This document shows positions 24,630 to 36,859 of a DNA stretch of 64,000 nt, in pieces; position 1 is the first letter of the stretch; each line of letters starts with the position of its first letter. Origin of the DNA: Lactifluus volemus. Taxonomy: Eukaryota > Basidiomycota > Agaricomycetes > Russulales > Russulaceae. Made by a program: the position numbers and the translations under genes. The stretch spans positions 1-64,000 of the forward strand of contig WTXI01000103.1 in assembly GCA_022376515.1 (NCBI GenBank), in the 5' to 3' direction. Under the pieces are notes generated by a model. That model was not told the DNA's origin. It was given only the letters and a program-made list of their open reading frames with translations, and made no database searches.

Positions 24630-26139
24630 ATACATCGTCTGAAGGCGATTTTTAAGCAAAGAGGCCCAGGTACGTCTCAGGACCATGGGCTGCCGCTGAA
24701 GTCATCACTCATTTGGATCAAGTAGGCCTCATTCCTTTCCCACGCATGACAATCGGATCTCTCCCTGACAACGTCCTCCTGGACGTCTTCGACCTCTGCG
24801 AAACGCACACTTCAGAAAGGTGGATTGCATTGGTGCACGTATGCCGAAGGTGGAGATACGTTGTATTTCAATCGCCGCTTCGTCTTCATTTGCAACTTTT
24901 ATGCAATGCGGACACACCCGTGAAGAAGACGCTAGATGTCTGGCCACGCGGGTTTCCTATCGTCATACAGGAATCGAGATTGCGACTCCCTCTGAGTGGA
25001 GCTAACATTATCTCCGCACTCGAGCAACACGATCGCGTGTCCGAAATCGATCTCTATACGACAAATACTGTATTGAAGCGACTCTACAGAGTGATGAAGA
25101 AGCCATATCCAGTTTTGACACATCTTCGCCTTCATATTTCAAATTTGAAGTCGGTACCAGTGCTTCGCGATACCTTTTTGGGTGGATCTGCCCCGCGTCT
25201 AAAGCATCTCAACTTGGGTGGTATTCCATTTCCGGCACTACCAAATTTCTTTCATTTTGCCATGACCTTGTCGAAGTTTCCCTCGAGGGGATACCCAATA
25301 CCGGTTACGTTTCACCCGAAGCTATGGCCACAGCCCTATCCGCGTCGACCAAGCTTAAATTCATTTACATTGGATTCGAATCCCTAGCTTCTCGTCCAGA
25401 TCCAACAAATAGACCTCCCACTTCATTGACACGCGCTGTCCTCCCCGCTCTCACCCGTTTCATGTTCCACGGCGCTAGCGAGTACTTTGAGGATCTTGTG
25501 GCTCGGATCGACACTCCTGCTATTCTTACAGTCAATATATCATTCTTCAATCAGCTCGATTTTGACATTCCACATTTCCTCCAGTTTATCGGCCGTACAC
25601 AGACCCCCGGGTCCTTCGAGGAAGCGGAGCTGTACTTTTTCGATAGACACGTCATCATCCGCGTTGATTATCGTGACCCACCGGGAGGGAAGGAATTTTG
25701 GTCCGCTCTAGAAATCAGCATATCGTGCCATGCGTTGGATTGGCAAGTTGCGTGTGTAGCTCAAATATGCGGCAAGATTTCGCCTTTCTTACTCAATGTA
25801 GATCGGCTTCTCATCCATACCATTTCCTATAACAACGAGCGTACAACGGATACAGCGTTTTCAGAATGGAAAGACTACGTGGATAACCCCCAATGGCTGG
25901 AGATCTTCCATGCATTTCCGGCTTTGCAGCACATGCAAATACCGCTCAAACTGGGTGACATTGTTGCATCTGCGCTGCAAGAGCTCACTGGGGAAAGAGT
26001 CATGGACGCGTTGCCGATGCTACGCCATCTCTATTTTCCATCCCTCTTTGAATCCACACTGCAGGCTATACAGCCATTCATGTCCTCACGCCAGCGTTCC
26101 AATCTCCCTGTCACTGTCCATGTCTCAGGAATGGACTGA
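24630..26139 (+). pseudogene. FB7: F-box/LRR-like protein, start lost and frameshifted
   Basis: Exon 1 (24630-24669) has ATA where paralogues have ATG, so the usual start is gone. The intron is 24670-24725. Exon 2 has an internal ATG at 24746 (MTIGSLPDNVLLDVFDLC) that could still start an F-box. A base is missing in the A-run at 25243-25245, which shifts the frame right after IPFPALP. The correct frame resumes as MATALSASTKLKFIYIGFE at 25324 and runs to the stop at 26137-26139. A product from the internal ATG would be about 213 aa, ending at 25387 with the F-box but no C-terminal part. Confidence 0.82.
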
Positions 26140-28625
26140 TTGTCATATAATTGTCGATGCGTCGTCATCAATGTTCTCCACTTCTCTTTTTTGCTAGTAC
26201 TTTATAGCCATTCCTCACCCCTCCCTGTGATTGACACCTCCCCACAGCAGCTCTCTGCTGCTTCTTGTATTTTGATCTACGATAATCGGGTGGCCCGCAC
26301 TTTGGTGCCTGAGGCCAGGAGAAATATTGTCGTTGCGTGTTATGGACTGACAGTCGGGTGAGTCAGGTGGAAGGCGTCAACGCAGGCACACTGGCCATGT
26401 AATATTGAAGTCATTCGCGAGAAATCTAGCTTCTCCTTTACAACATACTACAGACATTTCACCGGGACACGAAAGTCTATTCAAGACAGGAAAAAGACGG
26501 AGTGTAGAGGTAGCAGGTGGTCGAGGAGGAGGAGAGAGTAATGAACTGGGGCCCATATTGCTCGCCTCACTCCAACTCTAAGATTTAATGCTCATTATCT
26601 CACCAAATTTAATGCAACATGGCCGCCCGTCCTGCACGAGTGCAAAGCCAGATATCCTCTTCGGCAGCTGCGGGATCAATCCATTGTCCAGGAGAGTGCG
26701 CATAGCCTGTGGCATCGCGAGATGCTGATGCGCTGGCCAAGAGTTCGGAGGATGCTCCATTGCAGCCCATAATCGATGAAGGTTGTTTGGTAGGTGCCAT
26801 TGTAGCGTCGAAACGCTATGTTTCCACTAGAGAAGAAGCCAAAAGTGTAGGTCGAGCAGAGGATGAGCCCATCGAGGTCCAGTAACACAATGACTTGCGT
26901 CACAAACGTCGGCCGGTCCACAAAACGAATAGCCACTCCACTTCTCCTTGGCTTTACCTGCTCGGGTTGGACCGATGTTTACTGGAACCAAGAGTCTCCG
27001 CAGCCTTTTTCAACCCAGATCACGAGAAATTGAGCAGGTGACATACGACAAAACTGTACGATCTCATCATCTCAGAACTTGCAACCAGTCGTATTCTAGT
27101 CTAAGCTCAACCATGGTGGGATACTGCTCAGCCGGAATTGATTAACTCAATTGGACGCACGCGTGGAAGGATCCCCAGAGGATAGAGCCAAAATACTGAA
27201 ATTGAGTATCGTAGCTGTTCGTGGTAGAAAATGTACTCGCACGTTCCTCGGTTGTCCGAGGTGCGGGAACAATTCCCATTCAACACGACCTTCCTCACCA
27301 CTTGGTCGTCACACCTCTCGCTCCTTGCTTCCCTAATACAATCACCTCTGCCACCTGGTACAAATTTCTCATTTTATGCCAAAGTCACTTGAGTATCCAT
27401 GCCAGCATTTCCGCTTCGTGACGAACATCTCCGAGTTCGAGTCCTCGAGTCAGCGTGATCCCCTTCAATTTATCAGATCAGACTATCTTTCTTCCTTTTC
27501 CTCTTTTATTCTATCTGCAACACACCCGCACCCACGTCGTCGTCCGTTGCGATTTCACTATGATAGTGAGTCGTAATTCGTTCTATCCTTGTGCTCCTTT
27601 CATTTCTCCCCTTTAGACCGTGGCCAGCCCCTTTTGGTTGAACCTCTTTGATGCCAGTGTGTGCCATATCTACCATGCCCCGAGGAGCGAAGTCTAATGA
27701 TACCTGGATCGAGGAGAATGCCCCACGAACAGTGGCATCTTCCCGAAAATGAACTAAGACGTTTGTGAGTGAGTCGCCTTCCCCGTACTCCATACTACCT
27801 CTGCGACCGCTTCTCTCAGATTTCCTGTCATTCCAGCACTTATGCGACTGCCACCGACATGCGTCTCGACAATATCAACAAGAATTGACCTCTCAGGCTG
27901 CACTGCACTGGGGATGTACCGCCTCGAGCTCGCGAACAACCCGCGAGTCCAAGTCAGCCTGATTGTGTGTCGACTTGTGGACAGAATTATGTGTTAATAG
28001 ATGGGAGAGTACGTACAGCCCTGTCCCTCCACCTATGCCATAACGATGGCTGTTGGGCATAACTAATAGTAAACGCTCTCGAAACCATCCCTATCGATGT
28101 GACGAACCATTAGAGTAGTTCGTCTTTCTACTGGAAACCGTCCAAACGATTTTGACCGCGGCCGATGTCTACTATTGGTTCATAGAAGGATATGGCGTAC
28201 TGGAGCTCGCGGTGGACTTTGCCTTCGATGATCCTCTTCTCGGGGACATCTTTTATCGTTCGTTAGTACACTTGTACTTTATACTACTTAATGATACTCA
28301 GAGTGGATGTTGGCCTCTATCGCTGCCAGAAATCGGATAACAGTCTTTTAATGAGCGCTGCGGTCCACGTGCATCATGTGACCTACATCCTGGCAACCTC
28401 AATCACACCTCTTGCGGCCCTCGACGTCCCTCAGCTGAACTCCCAACGTTTGTGTCGAAGAGATCTCGTTCTCTTAGGTATGTCCATATCCGATCCCTCA
28501 CTTCAATAGCAGTCTAAGCTAACTCTGTGCTTGCTAAATCGAATTTCGAATCACTTGCAGTCACACTCGACAGCCCATCAACTATCCATCTTCTCAACGA
28601 GTTTCGAGGGAATGGGCAGGTCATT
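26140..28625. repeat. Spacer FB7-FB8, type 1 with a 7TM-gene relic
   Basis: Type 1 spacer, very similar to the one after FB6 over its first 900 bp (same minus-strand frames near 26,609-26,936). It differs by about 108 bp at 28097-28205, which restores a recognisable membrane-protein segment described separately. A 66-codon frame SLEYPCQHFRFVTNISEFE lies near 27390-27450. Confidence 0.55.
28119..28290 (+). pseudogene. Relic of a DUF6534-like seven-transmembrane protein gene
   Basis: The plus frame from 28119 reads FVFLLETVQTILTAADVYYW, then FIEGYGVLELAVDFAFDDPL and LGDIFYRSLVHLYF. The ETVQT-x(4)-AADVYYWF-x(2)-GYG pattern followed by a short loop and FDxPLL is, from memory, the pattern of the agaricomycete multi-pass membrane family around DUF6534. 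A TAG just before 28119 could be a splice acceptor. Other spacers keep only the second part (LIAVDFAFDVPLLGDIF), so this copy preserves more of the ancestral gene or received it by recombination. The fragment is far too short to work. Confidence 0.5.
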
Positions 28626-30122
28626 ATGCGTCACCGGAAAGCGCGTATTAATCCAAGACGACCGGGTACGTCTCATGACCATAGGCCGCCGCTAAAGCAA
28701 TCACTCACTTGGATCGAGTTAGACCCGACTTCTTTCCCACGCGTGACAATTGGATCCCTCCCTGACAATGTCCTCCTGGACATCTTCGACTTCTGTCATA
28801 TAACTCCGTACCGCTCCCCTCGATGGTGGATTGCACTGGTGCACGTATGCCGAAGGTGGAGATACATTGTGTTTGAATCACCGCTTCGTCTTGATTTGCG
28901 ACTTGTATGCGATGCGAACACGCCCGTGAAGAAGACACTAGATGCCTGGCCCCGCGCCCTTTCTATCCTCATAGAGGAATCGAGATTGAGACTCCCTCTG
29001 AGTGGAGCCAACATTATTTCCGCACTCGAGCATCACGATCGTGTGTCCGGAATCGATCTCGATACAACAAGTACTGTATTGAAGCGACTCAACAAAGTGA
29101 TGAAGAAGCCGTATCCAGCTTTGACACGTCTTCGCCTTCTTACTCGGAAGTCGGCACCGGTGCTGCGCGATACCTTTTTGGGTGGATCTGCCCCGCATCT
29201 AAAGTATCTCAACTTGGGTGGTATTCCATTTCCGGCACTACCAAAGTTTCTTTCATTTTGCCATGATCTTGTCACGGTTTCCCTCGAGATGATACCCAAT
29301 ACCGGTTACATTTCACCCGAAGCTATGGCCACAGCCCTATCCGCGTTGACCAAGCTTAAATTCGTTCACATTGGATTCGAATCCCCAGCTTCTCGTCCTG
29401 ATCCAGGAAATACATTTCCATCTTCATTCACACGCGTTGTCCTCCCAGCTCTCACCCATTTTGGGTTCCGCGGCGCTAGCGAGTACTTTGAAGATCTTGT
29501 GGCTCGGATCGACATCCCTGTTATTATTTCCGCCCACATACGGTTCTTCAATCAGCTCGAATTTGGCATTCTACATTTCGTCCAGTTTATTGGTCGTACA
29601 CAGATCCCCAGCTTCGAGGAAGCGAAGCTGTTCTTTTATTACAAAAGTGTCTTCATCGACTTTGGTCATCGTGACCCACCAGGAGGGAAGGAATTTCGGA
29701 GCGCTCTATGTATCGGGATATCGTGCCATGCGTTGGATTGGCAAGTTGGGTGTGTAGCTCAAATATGCAGCAAGATTTCGCCTTTCTTATCCAATCTCGA
29801 ACGGCTTCTCATCTCTGCCACTTACTTTAACGAGGAAGTGTTTTCAGATTGGAAAGACTACGTGGATAACCCCCAATGGCTGGAGCTCTTTCACGCATTT
29901 TCGGCTTTGCAGCACATGCAAATAACGCCCATACTGGGTGAGGTTATTGGATCTGCGCTGAAAGAGCTCGCTGGGGAAAGCGTCATGGACGCGTTGCCGA
30001 GGCTACGCCATCTTTACCTTCCACCCCCCTCTGCATCCACGCAGCAGGCTATAGAGCCGTTCATTTCCTCGCGCCAGCGTTCCAATCACCCTATCACTGT
30101 CCATCTCACAGAAATGGGCTGA
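28626..30122 (+). CDS. FB8: F-box/LRR-like protein, intact, frame-neutral intron
   Basis: Exon 1 is 28626-28665 (MRHRKARINPRRP), the intron 28666-28722 (57 nt, GTACGT...GTTAG) and exon 2 28723-30122, giving 479 aa. Because the intron is a multiple of three with no in-frame stop, retention would insert 19 residues without breaking the protein; other copies with 56-nt introns cannot do this. The F-box core SLPDNVLLDIFDFC is followed by the loop HITPYRSPRWW. The variable segment reads SATYFNEEVFSDWKDY. It ends HLTEMG and TGA. A deletion of one codon relative to paralogues is seen at QIPSFEEAK. Confidence 0.8.
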   Translation: MRHRKARINPRRPGTSHDHRPPLKQSLTWIELDPTSFPRVTIGSLPDNVLLDIFDFCHITPYRSPRWWIALVHVCRRWRYIVFESPLRLDLRLVCDANTPVKKTLDAWPRALSILIEESRLRLPLSGANIISALEHHDRVSGIDLDTTSTVLKRLNKVMKKPYPALTRLRLLTRKSAPVLRDTFLGGSAPHLKYLNLGGIPFPALPKFLSFCHDLVTVSLEMIPNTGYISPEAMATALSALTKLKFVHIGFESPASRPDPGNTFPSSFTRVVLPALTHFGFRGASEYFEDLVARIDIPVIISAHIRFFNQLEFGILHFVQFIGRTQIPSFEEAKLFFYYKSVFIDFGHRDPPGGKEFRSALCIGISCHALDWQVGCVAQICSKISPFLSNLERLLISATYFNEEVFSDWKDYVDNPQWLELFHAFSALQHMQITPILGEVIGSALKELAGESVMDALPRLRHLYLPPPSASTQQAIEPFISSRQRSNHPITVHLTEMG

Positions 30123-33042
30123 TTCTCAAGAGTCTGGATTAATGTTGATGTGTCGTCATCAATGCTCTTCTCTTCACTTTTTGGCTAGTACCTGTCTTTA
30201 TAACCAACCGTTCCTCACCCCTCCCAGTGATTGCCACTTCTCCACAGCGACTCTGCTTCTTCTTGTATTTTCATGTACGATAATCAGGCAGCCCGCGGGC
30301 CCGGAGTGGAGAAATATTGATCAAGGTTGTCGTTGCGTGTTATGGAGTGACACCGACCACTGGCAGACCTAGCCATGTAATATTCAGTTGATCACCATGG
30401 CGAAATACTTTAGTCGTTTCACGAGAAACCTAGCAGCTCCTCTGCAAAACACTGCAAAAGTTTTGTCGGGACACAAAAGCCTATCGATTCAAGACAAAAA
30501 AGGCGGAACGCGGGGGTAGCAGGTGGTTGAGGAGTAGAAAGTAACTAACTGAGGCCCATATTGCTCATCTTACCACAAACACCCCAACGCTAAGCCTTGT
30601 CTCACCAGATTTGACGCAACATGACTCCCCCCCATCCTCCACGAGTGCAAAGCTAGATTTCCCTCTCGGTGACTGCAGGATCGCCCCGCTTGATACGTGG
30701 TCCGGGAGAGCGCGCAGAGCCTGTATCGCGATGTATTAATGCGGTGGCCAAGCGTCCGGAGCGTCCCATAATCTCCCATTGCAGCCCGGAATCGATGAGG
30801 ATTGTTTGGTAGGTGCCATTGTAGTGCCGAAACGCCATGTTTACAAGTCGAAAGCGTTGGTCGAGCGGAGATGAGCTCATCGGGGTCCAGTAACATAATG
30901 CATTCAATGACTTACATAACAACGTCGGCCGGTCCACGAAACGAATAATCACTCTACGTCTCCATGGCTTTACCTGCCAGCGCTCGGGTTGGACCGACGT
31001 TTACTAGAACCAAGAGTCTCGAACCCTGTCAACCCTCCCGTCGCGATTCATCGGTCGCTGCTCGATACGTAGTAGGTGTAGTGGTATCCTGGGTTAGCGT
31101 TGCTCATGCCTAGATTGAAATAAACCCGCGCGTCGTTCATAGTGTAATTGCTGGCACGTAGTAGAATAGCAACTTGAATGTCTAGTATTGCAGAGACATC
31201 GGCGACAAAGATGTGACTAACACGTCCAAGGTCTGTCAGATCTTTTCAGGACCAGACGAAGAGTCCCCCCTACTGAGAACATCTACACGCTCGGTAATTT
31301 CAAGAGTATGGGACCCCGATGTTCCCTCAGATGGTGGGGCCACGCCTTTTTTCAACCCAGTCCATGAGAACATTACCAGGTGACATACAACAAAACTGCA
31401 CGATCTCATAGTTAGTGTCAACTCGCAACCAGTTGTATTCCACGCAACTAAAGCTTGATCTGGCGTGGGATAAGCTCGAGTCTGCTCGACCATGGTGGGA
31501 TACTGCTCAGCCGGAACTGATTAATTTACTTGGGCGCGTGCGCAGAAGGATCCCCAGAGGTTAGAGTCAAAACGCTGGAGGTGAGCACTGTGTCGTAGTT
31601 GTTCGTGGTAGGAATGTACTCGCGTTCTTCGCTTGTCCGAGTGTGGGAATAATTAATTCCCACTCAACACGACCTTCCTCACCACTTCATCGGCACACCT
31701 CTTGCCCTTAATACAATCACCTCTGCCACCTGGTACAAATTTCCCATTTTATGTCTACGTCACAATCCACTTGGGTGTCTGTAGCATTTCGGCTTCGTGA
31801 TGAAGCATCTCCAGGTCCTCCGGTCCATGAAGTTATCAGGTCAGATCTCATCTGTCTTTCTTCCTTTCACCCCAACTCATGTTGTCGTCCGTTGGAAGGG
31901 CGTGTCTTGCCACTCGGTGAAGTTTCGAGTCAACATCCTTGTTCCTTTGCTTACATCAGCGGTCTAGTTACACGCTCTTTCGCCTCGCCTTCGCTTTGCG
32001 CCTCTCACCCCGCCTGTCCCTTTATCCCCATTCCACCGTGCGATCCCATATGCTCTATGACAGTGAGTCGTGATCTGCTCTATCCTCGTGTACCTTCTTT
32101 CATTTCTCCCCCTGAGACTGTGACCCTCCCCTTTGCTGGAACCTCTTTGATGCCAGCGTGTTGGATATCTACCACGCCCCGAGGAGCAAAGTCTAATTGG
32201 AACGAGCAGAATGCCATACGAACAGTGGCATCGTCCTGATGAGCTAAGACGTTTGTGAGTGAGTTGCCTTCTCCGTACTCCACACTACCTCTGCGACCGC
32301 TTCTCTCAGATTACCTGTCATTCCAGCACTTACGCGACTGCCACCGACATGCGTCTCGATAACATCAAGAAGAATTGAACGCTCAAGCTGCACTGGGGAT
32401 GTACCGCGTCGAGCTCGCGAATGACCATTATTTCCCGCGGGTCCAAGTCAGTGGGTGCTTCAAATTATTTCATTGTGTGTCGACTTGTGGCCAGAATTAC
32501 ATGTTAATATTTCGGGAGAGTACGTACAGCCCTGTCCCTCCACCTATGCCATAACGATGGCTGTTGGACGTAACTAATAGTAAGCGCTCTCGAGAACCAT
32601 CCCTATCGCCACTCATCGCGGTGGACTTTGCCTTCGATGTTCCTCTTCTTGGGGACATCTTTGTATCATTCGTTGGTACACTTGTACTTTATACATGATA
32701 CTTAATGATACTCAGAGTGGATGTTGGCCTCTATCGCTGCCAGAAACCGGATAACGGTATTTTTATGAGCGCTTGCGGTACACGTGCATCATGTGACCTA
32801 CATCCGAGTCGTGCGACCTCAACCACACAGCCTCTCTGCGGCCCTCAGCTGAACTATCAACGCCTCTGTCGAAGAGTTCTCTTTCTTGCAGGTACGTCCG
32901 GAATCTATCCCTCACTGCAATAGCAGTCTAAGCTAACTCTGTGCTTGCTAAGGTTGAATTTCGAATCACTAGCAGTCACACTCGACAGCCCATCAACCAT
33001 CCATCTTCTCAACGAAAGTTTCGAGGGAAAGGGCAGGTCATT
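30123..33042. repeat. Spacer FB8-FB9, type 1 with the 323-bp extra block
   Basis: Type 1 spacer with the extra block 31021-31343 shared with 9086-9402. Around 31,850-32,060 it holds about 130 bp not seen in the other type 1 spacers. The MPRGAKSN-type frame is present near 32180 but starts ACG instead of ATG and ends at 32239. No complete gene is seen. Confidence 0.55.
31048..31233 (-). other. Minus-strand coding-like exon, unrecognised protein
   Basis: On the minus strand, directly after an acceptor-like CTGACAG, a 61-codon frame reads DLGRVSHIFVADVSAILDIQ, then VAILLRASNYTMNDARVYF and NLGMSNANPGYHYTYYVSSS, and stops at 31048-31050. The composition and the absence of stops look like genuine protein. 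An upstream minus frame (31236-31493, KKGVAPPSEGTSGSHTLEI) may be an earlier exon. I cannot name the family. The damaged second copy at 9086-9402 suggests a decaying gene that once belonged to some repeat units. Confidence 0.4.
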
Positions 33043-34571
33043 ATGCGTCACCGGAAAGCGCGTATTAGTCAAAAACGACCGGGTACGTCTCATGACCATA
33101 AGCCGCCGCTGAAGCAATCACTCACTTGGATCGAGTAGACCCGACTTCTTTCCCACGCGTGACAATTGGATCCCTCCCTGAAAATGTCCTCCTCGACATC
33201 TTCGACATTTATCGAACGTCTTGCATCATCCCCCCCTCCTATCTGTGGTGGCACGTGCTGGTTCACGTATGCGGAAGTTGGAGATACATTGTATTTCAAT
33301 CACCGCTTCGTCTTCATTTGCGACTTCAATGCAATGCGAACACACCCGTGAAGAAGACGCTAGATGTCTGGCCACGCAGCATTCCTATCGTCATACAGGA
33401 ATCGCGATCGCGACTCCCTCTGAGTGGAGCTAACATTATTTCCGCACTCAAGCATCACGATCGCGTATCCGAAATCATTCTCTATATGTCAAGTACTGTA
33501 TTGAAGCGACTCAATAAAGTGATGAAGAAGCCATATCCAGTTTTGACACATCTTTGCATTCATATTTCAAATTCGAAGTCGGTACCAGTGCTTCGCGATA
33601 CATTTTTGGGTGGATCTGCCCCGCGTCTAGAATCTCTCAGCTTGGTTGGTGTTTCATTTCTGGCACTACCAAAATTGCTTCCATCTTGCCACGATCTTGT
33701 ATCAGTTGTACTCGCAGAGATACCCAATACCGGTTACCATTCACCTGAAGCTATGGCCACAGCCTTATCCGTGTTGACCAAGCTTAAAGAAGTTTCCATT
33801 GGATTCGAATCCCCGGCTTCTCCTCCTGATCCAACAAATAGACCTCCTTCTTTATTGACACGTATTGTCCTCCCTTCTCTCACCAGTTTGTGGTTCTTTG
33901 GCGCTAGCGAGTATTTTGAGGATCTTGTGGCTCGGATCGACACTCCTGCTATTCTTTCCGTCGACGTACGGTTCTTCAATCAGCTCGATTTTGACATGCC
34001 AAATTTCCTCCAGTTTATCAGTCGCACACAAATCCCCGGGTCCTTCGAGGAAGCGAAGCTGTACTTTTATTATGACCGGGCTGTCTTCATCCACTTCGGT
34101 CATCGTGATCTACCGGGAGGGAAGGAATTTCGGTCCGCTCTAGATATCAGGATATCGTGCCATGCGTTGGATTGGCAAGTTGCGTGTGTAGCTCAAATAT
34201 GCAGCAAGATTTCACCTTTCTTATCCAATGTAGAACGGCTTCTCATCGCTACCGATTCCCTTGACTACAAGAGGACAACTGATGTAGTGCTTTCAGATTG
34301 GAAAGACTACGTGGATAACCCCCAATGGCTGGAGATCTTCCATGCATTTTCAGCTTTGCAGCACATGCGTATACCACCCAGACTGGGTGAGATTATTGCA
34401 TCTGCTCTGCTAGAGCTCACTGGGGAAAGCGTCATGGATGCGTTGCCGATGCTATGTCATCTCTACCTTCCGCCCCCCTCTGCATCCACGCAGCAAGCAA
34501 TACAGCCATTCATTTCCTCGCGCCAGCGTTCCAATCACCCTGTCACCGTCCATCTCACAGAAATGGACTGA
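33043..34571 (+). CDS. FB9: F-box/LRR-like protein, intact, long post-F-box loop
   Basis: Exon 1 is 33043-33082 (MRHRKARISQKRP), the intron 33083-33138 and exon 2 33139-34571, giving 490 aa. The F-box core reads SLPENVLLDIFDI and is followed by an unusually long loop, YRTSCIIPPSYLWW, shared in form only with FB13. The variable segment before the DW motif, ATDSLDYKRTTDVVLSDW, is also long. The strand region reads FYYDRAVFIHF. Upstream sequence in the same frame is open for about 100 bases before the ATG (SSHTRQPINHPSSQRKFRG), so a longer N-terminus through another 5' exon is possible. The end is the usual HLTEMD and TGA. Confidence 0.8.
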
Positions 34572-36859
34572 TTTTCCGGTGTCTAGATTAATCTTGATGG
34601 GTCCTCATCAATGCTCTCCACTTCGCATTTTGCTAGTACCTGTCTTTATAACTGTTCCCCACCCCTCCCAGTGTTTATCACTTTCCCGCATCAGTTCTCT
34701 ACTACTTCTTGTATTTTGATGTACGATAAACAGGCGGCACGCACTTTGGTGCCTCAGGCAAAGGAGAGATATTGACCAAGGTTTTTGTTTTGTATTATAG
34801 CATGGACTGACGCCAGGGGGACTCGGGAATAAACGTTAATAAACAGCCGCCCATTGCTGCCAGTGGCTCAACTGGGCATGTAGTTTTCCGTTGATAATCG
34901 CCACGACGAACTACTAGTCATTTCATGAGAAATCTAGCGGCTCCTCCGAACCACGCAGCCACTTTGCCGGGCCACAAAAGTTACGAAAACACGGAACGCG
35001 GAGGTAGCAGGTGGTCGAGGAGGAGTAACGAACTGAAGCCCATGTTGCTCGCCTTACCACAAATACTTCAACTCTAAGCTCTACTAGTAACGCTCATTAT
35101 GTCACCAGATTTGATGCAATATGGGTGCCTGTCCTGCACGAGTGCAAAGCCAGATTTCCCCTTAGGCAGCTATGGGATTGCCCCGCTTGATCTGTTGTCC
35201 GAGAGAGCGCGCGGCCGCAGAGCATACATTGCCATGGATTGATGTGGTGGCCAGGCGTTCGGAGGATCTCCCATCGCAGCCCAAAATTGTCGGTAGATGC
35301 GGTTGAAGCGTCGAAACGCCATGCTCACACTAGAGAAGAAGCCGAAAGCGTTGGTCGGTGTGGAGATGAGCTCATCGGGGTCCAGTAACATAGTGCATTC
35401 CATGGCTTCCATCACAACGACGGTCCACGAAATGAATAATGGCTCTTCTTCTACTGTACGGTCTCAGAGTCAGAGTCAACTTCTGTCCAGTCGTATTCCA
35501 TGTGACGATAACTTGGCATGGCGTGGGATAGCTCGAGTCTGCTCGGCCATGGTGGGATACTGCTCACTGGCAGCCGGAATTGATTAATTCATTTGGACGC
35601 GCGCGCGGAAGGATCCCCAGAGGTTAGAACCAAAATACTGGAATTGAGTATCGTAGCTTGTACTCGCACGTTCCTCGCTTGTCCGAGGTGTGGGAACAAT
35701 TCCCACTCAACACGACCTTCCTCACCACTTCGTTGTCACACTTCTCGCCCCTTACTTCCCTAATACTATCAATTTCCCATTTTATGTCTACGCCATAATC
35801 CACTCGGGTGTCCATGCCAGCATTTCCGCTTCGTGACGAACATCTCCGAGATCGAGTCCTCGAGTCAGCGTGTTCCCCTTCAATTTATCAGGTCAGATTA
35901 TCTTTCTTCCTTTTCCTCTTTTATCCTATCTGCAACACACCCACACCCACGTCATTGTCCGTTGCATTCTCATATGGACTATAATAGTGAGTCGTAATTC
36001 GTTCTGTCCTTGTGCTCCTTTCGTTTCTCTCCTTGAGACCGTGACCCTCCTCTTTTGTGGAACCTCTTTGATGCCAGTGGCTAGCAAACCCTAGCATATC
36101 TACCATCCCTCAAGGAAGTCTAATGGTGCGCGGAACGAGCAGAATACCACACGAACAGTGACATCTTCCTGGAAATGAGCTAAGGCGTTTGTGAGTGAGT
36201 TGCCTTCTCCGTAGTCCGTACTCCACGCTACCCCTGCGACCGCTTCTCTCAGATTTCCTGTCTGCGGTGTACTACGGTAGACTATGAGCCCGCCTGACCT
36301 GAACGACAAGTTCGTAACAACCATTCCAACACTTACGTGATCATTACCGTCATGCATCTCGACAACATCAACAAGAATTGAACACTCAGGCTGCACTTGG
36401 GATGTATTGCCTCGAGCACGCGAACGACCATTATTCCTCGCGAGTCCAAGACAGCGAGTACTTCAAAATGTGATTGTGTGTCGACTTGTGGCCGGTATTA
36501 CATGTTAATATTCGGGAGAGGTATCCCTATCGCTGCTCATCGCAGTGGACTCTGCCTTCAATATTACTTGTACTCTATACATGATACTTAATAATACTCA
36601 GAGTGGATGTTAGCCTCCGTCGCTGCCAGAAATCGGATAACGGTCTTTTTTGAGCGCTTGCGGTAAACGCGCATCATGTGACCTACACCGTGCGACCACA
36701 CGCCTCTCACCCTCCACGTTTCTAAGGTGAACTGTCAACGCCTCTGTCAAAGAGATCTCTTTCTCGCAGGTACGTCCAGAATCAAGATCCCTCACTGAAT
36801 AGCAGTCACACTCGACAGCCCATCTTCTCAGCGAATAGGAGTTACTAGCATCGCCCCCT
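34572..36859. repeat. Spacer FB9-FB10, recombinant of type 2 and type 1
   Basis: The first 800 bp or so follow the type 2 pattern (CCGGTGTCTAGATTAATC, then the ATAAACAGGCGGC block). The part after about 35,450 follows type 1, and the last 550 bp are almost identical to the sequence before FB2. The minus strand at 35170-35415 encodes MECTMLLDPDELISTPT and FGFFSSVSMAFRRFN, a version of the unrecognised frame in the spacer after FB6. Confidence 0.55.

Noticed and set aside
28527..30122. FB8 read as one 531-codon unspliced protein.
   Set aside because: That reading starts at a TTG. The ATG at 28626, the conserved splice signals and the frame-breaking introns in paralogues favour a two-exon gene.
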